64,000 bases of DNA from Colocasia esculenta. Lineage: Eukaryota > Streptophyta > Magnoliopsida > Alismatales > Araceae. The stretch lies in assembly GCA_014218235.1 (NCBI GenBank), contig CM024759.1, positions 13,656,712 to 13,720,711 of the forward strand. The letters run 5' to 3'. The position numbers and the translations under genes are program-made. Of this stretch, positions 58,118-64,000 are shown piece after piece; within the stretch, counting starts at the first letter, position 1, and each line of letters opens with the position of its first letter. Below the pieces are notes generated by a model. That model saw nothing but the letters and a program-made list of their open reading frames with translations, ran no database searches and was not told where the DNA came from.

Positions 58118-61100
58118 TCCACATTTGCAGGAATGCCTAGCAGCCCAACATCAAAACAAATGGTACTTGGATAGCGGCTGTTCGAGGCACATGACGGGCG
58201 ACAAAGGTAAATTCTGTTTCCTAGTGGAGAAAGACGGAGGACAAGTCATTTTTGGAGGTAACAACAAAGGCCAAATCATTGGCACAGGTAATGTTGGTAA
58301 GTGTTCCTCCAATTCAATTGAAAATGTACTGTTGGTTGATGGCCTTAATCACAATTTGCTTAGCATAAGTCAATTATGTGATAGAGGTCACAACGTCATT
58401 TTTGAATCAAATTCATGTCAAATTGTTGATAAAGAAACAGGAAGTGTAAAATTTTCTGGAAAAAGAGTGAATAACATTTACTTAGTTGATTTAGATGATC
58501 CAGAAAATGACAACTTGTGTCTTGTTGCAAATAGACAGGATGAATTGACCTTGTGGCATCGTAGGCTTGGCCATGCGAGCTACAACGTGTTGCACAAGAT
58601 CATGAAGCTCAAATTGGTAAGTGGACTTCCTGACATCTCTTTTAGCAACAACGAAAGTTTTTGTGATGCATGTGCACAAGGAAAACAAACCCGGAAGTCT
58701 TTCAAATCTAAAGCACCGGTAAGCACATCTAAACCATTTGAACTGTTGCACATGGACCTGTTTGGACCAACTAGAACTCTAAGTCTCAATGGCAAACGTT
58801 TTGGTTTTGTCATTGTAGATGATTTCTCTAGGTTCACATGGGTCAAATTCTTGGCACACAAAAGTGAAACACTCACAATCTTTCAAGAATTCTTTAACAA
58901 GATTGAGCATGGCAATGTGAATAAAATATGCTCAATCCGCACCGATCACGGGGGAGAATTTGATAACAATGCATTTTCTGATTTTTGCAGGCACCAAGGG
59001 ATTGAACATCTGTTCTCTTCCCCAAGGACTCCAGAACAAAACGGAGTAGTGGAGAGGAAAAACAGAACATTGGTGGAAATGGCTCGCACTCTTCTGGTTG
59101 AAGGCCAACTCTCCAAAAGATTTTGGGCAGAAGCAGTGAACACTTCGTGCTACATTCTAAACAGAGCCATGGTAAGACCTGTGATAAAGAAAACCCCCTA
59201 CCAGTTATTGAAAGGTAAGAAACCCAACCTTGGGTACTTCCGAGTTTTTGGCTCAAAGGTATTTATTCACAACAATGATAAATCTGATTTAGATAAATTT
59301 GAAGCCAAAAGTGATCAAGGTGTTTTTCTAGGCTACTCAGAACACTCTAGGGCATATAGGGTGTTTAACAATAAAACACGAACTGTGGAAGAAACTCCAC
59401 ATGTCATTTTTGATGAGACTTATGCCAAGTCTAACAGATTGAATGTTAACAGGATTGAAGAAGAGGATGAAGGAACATCGCTTAAGGATCTACAAGTCAA
59501 AGCAAAAGACAAATCTGAAGTAGACTCCAAGACCAAAGGTGGATATCTTCACCGGGACTACGATGAAGATGATGAAATAGCATTCAGAAAACAAGATGAA
59601 ACACTTGAAGAGAATCCACCAGAAAGTGATCCTCCTGAAGAACAACATTCACAAGATCAAATTCCTCAAGGACAAGATACTCCCGGCCCTTCAACAATCA
59701 CAAATGTGAGGTATTCCAAAGATCACCCACTTGATGATGTGATAGGTAGTTTAAATGATTCTGTTCAAACGAGGTCTCAAGTAAGAAAAATAATTGAACA
59801 TGATCTTTTTGCCTTTGTCTCTCAAGTGGAACCCAAAAATGTTGAAGAAGCCTTAAAAGACAACTCATGGATTGATGCTATGCATGAGGAACTTGGTCAA
59901 TTTCAAAGAAATAATGTATGGAGTTTAGTTCCTAAAACCCCTGAAATCTCTATCATAGGAACTAGATGGGTGTTTAGGAATAAACTTAATGAAGAAGGAA
60001 AAGTGATAAGAAATAAAGCAAGACTCGTAGCAAAAGGATATAGTCAAGAATTTGGTGTAGACTTTGAAGAGTCCTTTGCTCCTGTAGCCAGGTTAGAAGC
60101 AGTCAGAATTTTATTGGCATATGCATGCTCCCATAAGTTTAAACTCTATCAAATGGATGTTAAAACTGCTTTCTTAAATGGCTATATCAAAGAAGAAGTC
60201 TATGTCTCTCAACCACCAGGTTTTGAAAATTCTGAAATGCCTAACCATGTGTATAAATTGCACAAAGCTCTTTATGGTTTGAAACAGGCACCTCGAGCTT
60301 GGTATGATAGACTAAGCAATTATCTGGTAAGCAAGAGCTACTCAAGAGGTAAAGTAGACCAAACACTCTTCACTAAGAAAGTTCGCAATCACATAATTGT
60401 TGTTCAAGTTTATGTGGACGATATCATATTTGGTTCTACTAACCCTTCACTGTGTGAAGAATTTTCTAAACACATGCACAGTGAATTTGAGATGAGTCTA
60501 ATGGGGGAGCTTCAATTCTTTCTTGGTTTGCAGGTGAAACAACATAAAGACGGATTCTTCATAAATCAAGAAAAGTATGTCAAAGAGCTTCTCAAACGAT
60601 TTCAATTTGAGCAAGCTAAACCGGCCTCCACCCCAATGAGCACAAGCATCAAATTGGAAAATGATGAGAAAGGTAAACCGGTAGATGCAAAGCACTTCCG
60701 AGGTATGATTGGCTCACTCCTTTATCTTACTGCAAGTAGACCGGATATTCAATTTAGTGTTTGCCTTTGTGCTAGATATCAATCTAGTCCAAAGGAAAGC
60801 CATTTAATTGCAGTCAAGAGAATTTTCCGATATCTCTCCGGAACATGCAATTTGGGTTTTTGGTACCCAGCAGGCAGTAGCTTTGATTTGATTTCATATT
60901 CTGATGCTGACTATGCTGGATGTAAAATCGATAGAAAAAGCACTAGTGGATATTGCCAATTCCTTGGCGGTTGCATGGTTTCGTGGGCATCCAAGAAACA
61001 ACACTCGGTTGCACTCTCCACTGCAGAGGCAGAATATGTCGCTGCAGGAAGTTGTGCAGCTCAAGTGTTGTGGATCAAAAGTCAGTTAGCTGACTATAAT

Positions 61101-61355
61101 GTTCAAATTGGATGCACACCTATCCTATGTGACAACACAAGTGCTATCAATCTTTCAAAAAACCCTGTCCAACACTCACGGACTAAACACATAGAAATCC
61201 GTCATCATTTCTTGAGAGATGAAGTTGCCAATAAAACCTTGGAACTCATTTTCATTCCCACAGAAAAACAATTGGCTGATATTTTCACCAAACCCTTGTC
61301 TGAAGATAGATTCACATCCTTAAGAAGAGAATTGGGTTTGTGTAAAATGCAATGA
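58110..61355 (+). CDS. pol: Pol polyprotein of Copia I: protease, integrase, RT, RNase H
   Basis: About 1080 codons without a break, in a different frame from gag and overlapping its last 8 bp. No ATG marks the start, so expression needs frameshifting or splicing; a TTTGCAG acceptor-like site is at 58124-58130. Protease D21-S-G (WYLDSGCSRHMTGD); pre-integrase zinc site (LWHRRLGHAS from about residue 148, CDACAQGKQ); integrase D216, D279, E315, with 35 residues between the last two; RT with MDVKTAFLNG and YVDD at 768-771; RNase H starting YSDADYAG (Asp about 932) with STAEAEYVAA and CDNTSAINLSKNP. The end is EDRFTSLRRELGLC. Order PR-IN-RT-RH is Ty1/Copia. All catalytic residues appear present, so it may be active. 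Confidence 0.92.
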   Translation: MSDPHLQECLAAQHQNKWYLDSGCSRHMTGDKGKFCFLVEKDGGQVIFGGNNKGQIIGTGNVGKCSSNSIENVLLVDGLNHNLLSISQLCDRGHNVIFESNSCQIVDKETGSVKFSGKRVNNIYLVDLDDPENDNLCLVANRQDELTLWHRRLGHASYNVLHKIMKLKLVSGLPDISFSNNESFCDACAQGKQTRKSFKSKAPVSTSKPFELLHMDLFGPTRTLSLNGKRFGFVIVDDFSRFTWVKFLAHKSETLTIFQEFFNKIEHGNVNKICSIRTDHGGEFDNNAFSDFCRHQGIEHLFSSPRTPEQNGVVERKNRTLVEMARTLLVEGQLSKRFWAEAVNTSCYILNRAMVRPVIKKTPYQLLKGKKPNLGYFRVFGSKVFIHNNDKSDLDKFEAKSDQGVFLGYSEHSRAYRVFNNKTRTVEETPHVIFDETYAKSNRLNVNRIEEEDEGTSLKDLQVKAKDKSEVDSKTKGGYLHRDYDEDDEIAFRKQDETLEENPPESDPPEEQHSQDQIPQGQDTPGPSTITNVRYSKDHPLDDVIGSLNDSVQTRSQVRKIIEHDLFAFVSQVEPKNVEEALKDNSWIDAMHEELGQFQRNNVWSLVPKTPEISIIGTRWVFRNKLNEEGKVIRNKARLVAKGYSQEFGVDFEESFAPVARLEAVRILLAYACSHKFKLYQMDVKTAFLNGYIKEEVYVSQPPGFENSEMPNHVYKLHKALYGLKQAPRAWYDRLSNYLVSKSYSRGKVDQTLFTKKVRNHIIVVQVYVDDIIFGSTNPSLCEEFSKHMHSEFEMSLMGELQFFLGLQVKQHKDGFFINQEKYVKELLKRFQFEQAKPASTPMSTSIKLENDEKGKPVDAKHFRGMIGSLLYLTASRPDIQFSVCLCARYQSSPKESHLIAVKRIFRYLSGTCNLGFWYPAGSSFDLISYSDADYAGCKIDRKSTSGYCQFLGGCMVSWASKKQHSVALSTAEAEYVAAGSCAAQVLWIKSQLADYNVQIGCTPILCDNTSAINLSKNPVQHSRTKHIEIRHHFLRDEVANKTLELIFIPTEKQLADIFTKPLSEDRFTSLRRELGLCKMQ

Positions 61356-62984
61356 AACTGACTATCCATTTTGGAATACATGCTCTTTATGTGTGAATGA
61401 CTATGTGGTATATCAAATGGTGAACTGTGGAAGAACAAGTTCGGCTTGTTTGGAAACTATCATCATGCGTGAGAAAACATTCTCCGCCAAGTATCCATAG
61501 TCCCATTACATATAAAGGTCCTGTACTTCACATAGGATTTTTAGTTTCCTTACATTTTATCATGTTAACTCCATGAGACAATGTTTTTTCTGTGACCATG
61601 TGCTTGTGTATGACCTTCCTTTCATGAACATGTTTGTCTTGTATCAAGTGCTTGTGTGAATCCTTGCTTAGATGTTGTGTCAACACGTGCACACACTATG
61701 GGGGAGTGAGTTAAGGATAGATGAGTATCTTATTGAGGAAACTCCTCATACATCTACTTGTTGAATTCTCACTTCCTTGAACTCAAAAGTGCAATCAATC
61801 TGAAACAAGAAAAATCCACTCTGTTCCTATCTGTCGACAGACACATTCCATCTGTCGACAGATTCAATCAGTCTTGTTCTGGCAGAAACTTCAATTCCTC
61901 AGTCTGTGTGCATCTGTCGACAGACAGACTTCTTCTGTCGACAGATACACCCATTCTTCTTTATTTTTCAAATCCTTCTTCATACTTTTCAAGAAAAGTG
62001 TTCCTTAATTGATTTAAAGGTAAACCTTGGTTTGTTTGTGTGCAATATAACCCTTCATATCCACTTCATGTCGAAGTCATGAACCAAGTCTAAATGTTGT
62101 TTGATGCATGACCTGATTAAGGTCTTTTTAGATCATTTTGAACATAATGAGCAAACCAAATGATTTTTAAACATCTCCTTTGAATAACTCCCTTGTCGTT
62201 AAACATGAATCTAAAATGATTTGAAAAATCAGAAAACTCTTGAATTTAATGTTCCACATTACAACTTGCCTAAAGAAATCTCATGTACTTGACAAAAAGC
62301 AAAAATAAAAAAAAAAAAAAAGGAGAAAAGCTACCTATTTCTTCAGTTCAATCAACAAATTTGTTTTTCATTTGTGGGATGGAGGTAGAGCAATGATGAA
62401 AATCACTAAGTAACCGGGGACATGGGCATCACAAATGTCAGTCTTCGCGTCAAAAGGTTGTTTCATTATCTCTATACAATGGCTTGATGGACACTCACAT
62501 TGAGTAACTGGGGGTATTGGCATCACAAATGTCTACCTTCACATGAAAAAGTGAAAGTGCTCCTCATTGCCACTCTTTTCCATCTTCGTTGCTTAAATCT
62601 TCCAAGATCATACCAGAAATAGAGTGAAGCCTCCGAAATTTTTTGTCAAGTCCAATGTGTTTCTTCGGTAAGACATTCTTGTGGGCATTTAATTCAATTG
62701 TCATCTGACTATCATCTCTATTTAAATGCATGTTTGTCTTCAACGGCCTTAATCAAAAGAGTTATTTAATTTTCACTGGCTTTTGTGAAATGTGTTCCTC
62801 ATGATCTAATTAAAGATCTTATCATTTTTAATTCAAAATCTTTTTAGATTTGTGTCATGTCTTCATCTTAATGGATATGGATTTTTGTCTTGCACATACA
62901 CCCATTTTGCCTTAAAACAACAAATGAACACTTGTCCCTTTGAAAATTTTGACAAAAATCAAGTTTTCACCAAAAAGGAGCTAT
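61356..62984 (+). other. Non-coding spacer between pol and ORF3 of Copia I
   Basis: No gene is seen in 1.6 kb. It contains two palindrome pairs (61831-61944), an A-run at about 62305-62321, and an imperfect direct repeat: agtaaccggggacatgggcatcacaaatgtc near 62409 and its match near 62503. Confidence 0.6.
61831..61944. repeat. Two CTGTCGACAG pairs downstream of pol
   Basis: Perfect copies start at 61831/61852 and 61914/61935. In-pair spacing is 21 and 21; pair-to-pair is 83, the same layout as in the LTR. Confidence 0.9.
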
Positions 62985-63092
62985 CTGTCGACAGATAGAC
63001 TGGCATCTGTCGACAGACGACGGCCCAGATCCGTTTTTTCAGAAAACCCTCGCGCCGGTTCACCTCCTTTTTGTGGGGCCTTCCTTTTAAAA
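62985..63092 (+). promoter_or_regulatory. CTGTCGACAG pair and TATA-like box before ORF3 (Copia I)
   Basis: Copies at 62985 and 63007 (22 apart) are followed by ACGACGG, as the last LTR pair is by CCGACGG. TTTTAAAA at 63085-63092 lies 69 bp downstream, against 87 bp from pair to TATA in the LTR. This could be a promoter for ORF3; the TATA match is weak. Confidence 0.4.
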
Positions 63093-63271
63093 CCCTCCAA
63101 GTCCATTCTAAGGCCACCCACGACCCTTTTTCACCCCTCCTCTCTTGTTCCCTCCTCCTCCTCTCCAAACCCCCTCTCTTTCCCCCTTCAGGGCTCCGTC
63201 TCCGACGATCCTGCTCCTCGTCTGGGATCCCTCCACTCTGCCTTCACACCATTCTCATCCTTCCTCCTGCG

Positions 63272-64000
63272 ATGGCACCCAAATCGAAGCTTCTCGCTCG
63301 CCGTCGTCGCGCTCCGACGGACGCCGGAGAAAGCTCCAGGGTCCTTCTGAACGCCGCAGCAAGCATCGTGAGGATCGGTTACCGGAACTCATCGTTCCTC
63401 AAGGTCTCCGTCTTATCCGACCCAACGGCACCTTCAAGAAGATTGTCCAATCCCGGTATGTGGACTTCGAGTCCTTAGCACCGATGTTCCCCTCACTCCT
63501 ACCTTATTTTGACACTCAAGGGTGGACATCCTTCTTATACTCCCACTTGCAATACTCTCCAACTGCCGTATCCGAGTTCTACAATAACTTAGGGCTTTCC
63601 GATCAGGGAGATATCTACTCTTCGGTGAAAGGCACTCGTTTTCGCCTCACCGCAAATCTTCTCTCCACAGCCCTTGAAATTCCAAACTCAGGAGTTGAAA
63701 TCTTCAACTACAATCCCTCTGCTTCTGAGTACTATGAGCTTCTCACGTTGGAACCTTATGACACTACCAAGGAGATTGCTCGTCTCAACGCCAACTCCTT
63801 TCCTCCCTTGATCCGGATGATCCATCACATCTTCACTACCTTGATCGTCCCGAAGGATGGAAGTCGAGAGTTAGTCACCGAGGTCCACAAATCCTTGTTC
63901 ATCTTTTTCCTCAAGTGTCAAGAAATCAATCTTCCTGAACTCATGATAAGCCTCATCCGTCGGTGTTTCTCTAACACCAAAAGATCAATGCCATATGCTT
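63272..64000 (+). CDS. Third ORF (env-like / putative plant transposon protein) of Copia I, partial
   Basis: ATG at 63272 opens MAPKSKLLARRRRAPTDAG in one frame. The recognisable domain lies in another frame, open from upstream through 64000: LRLIRPNGTFKKIVQSRYVD, FYNNLGLSDQGDIYSSVKG, TRFRLTANLLSTALEIP and LNANSFPPLIRMIHHIFTTL. This resembles the 'putative plant transposon protein' domain seen in third ORFs of SIRE-like elements and the N-terminal part of ORF3 in element B. A 1-nt indel near 63340, or an unrecognised splice, separates the start from the domain. The end is outside the window. Function is unknown; 'env-like' is positional only. Confidence 0.55.

Larger units (their letters stand above)
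54732..64000 (+). mobile_element. Copia element I (SIRE-type), intact gag-pol, runs off the window
   Basis: 5' LTR, perfect tRNA-Met primer-binding site, complete gag, complete pol and the start of a third ORF, all on the + strand. It is inserted in LTR H; the left TSD should be GATGA (54727-54731). The 3' LTR is outside the window. It is the only element here with undamaged gag and pol, hence the youngest layer. Confidence 0.9.

Overview
The window is a plant-type intergenic block made almost entirely of LTR retrotransposons. No host gene, tRNA, rRNA or CRISPR array was found. The evidence for a plant is the primer-binding sites matching initiator tRNA-Met (TGGTATCAGAGC and close variants), SIRE/Maximus-type Copia elements with a third ORF, chromodomain-bearing Gypsy elements (chromoviruses), a Tat/Ogre-like Gypsy gag, and multi-kilobase LTRs. 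The species cannot be told from the sequence.

The layout is a Russian doll, ordered by LTR ends (TG...CA) and 5-bp target-site duplications (TSDs). A Gypsy LTR called J (48100-48986, + strand) was split by element E. E (minus strand) has a left LTR at 11794-12314, a non-coding interior, and a right LTR at 15274-17031 continuing at 47153-48099. E's left LTR holds SIRE-like element C (8691-11793, minus). C's left LTR is cut by chromovirus 1 (901-8690, +), whose gag is cut by a SIRE-like LTR, H' (1-900, minus). E's right LTR holds SIRE-type Copia B (17032-47147, +, TSD AAAAC). B's LTRs are in turn split by solo-LTR-like A (17360-21825, TSD TGAAT), chromovirus D (22935-32171, minus, TSD CTCCT) and solo-LTR-like F (43025-46300, TSD CTTTT). 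On the right, J is also cut by Tat-like Gypsy G (48987-53017, +). G's gag is cut by SIRE-like LTR H (53018-54731, minus), and H is cut by Copia I (54732 to beyond 64000, +).

Copia I looks young: its gag (652 aa) and pol (about 1080 aa, all catalytic residues visible) are intact. D and B are dead mainly through in-frame stop codons, most of which can be explained as C-to-T or G-to-A changes. Element 1 also has frameshifts and a deletion in its protease. E has no coding capacity.

The most unusual signal cuts across the families. Nearly every family carries clusters of a short CpG-containing palindrome or inverted half-site at fixed, family-specific spacing, often upstream of the LTR TATA box: CTGTCGACAG pairs 21-22 bp apart in I; GTGTCGACAC 20-22 bp apart in C; GCGAC/GTCGC in a 65-bp unit with 18-18-18-11 spacing in 1, D, E and J; the same half-sites at 17-12-17 in G; CGACT/AGTCG every 14 bp in B; GCGTC/GACGC alternating at about 15 and 19 bp in A and F; AAATCG repeats in H. 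In B and I, extra copies lie between pol and the third ORF. In B that copy is followed by a TATA box and an intron-like segment ending at the ORF3 start codon, which looks like an internal promoter. All positions and spacings were counted by hand.
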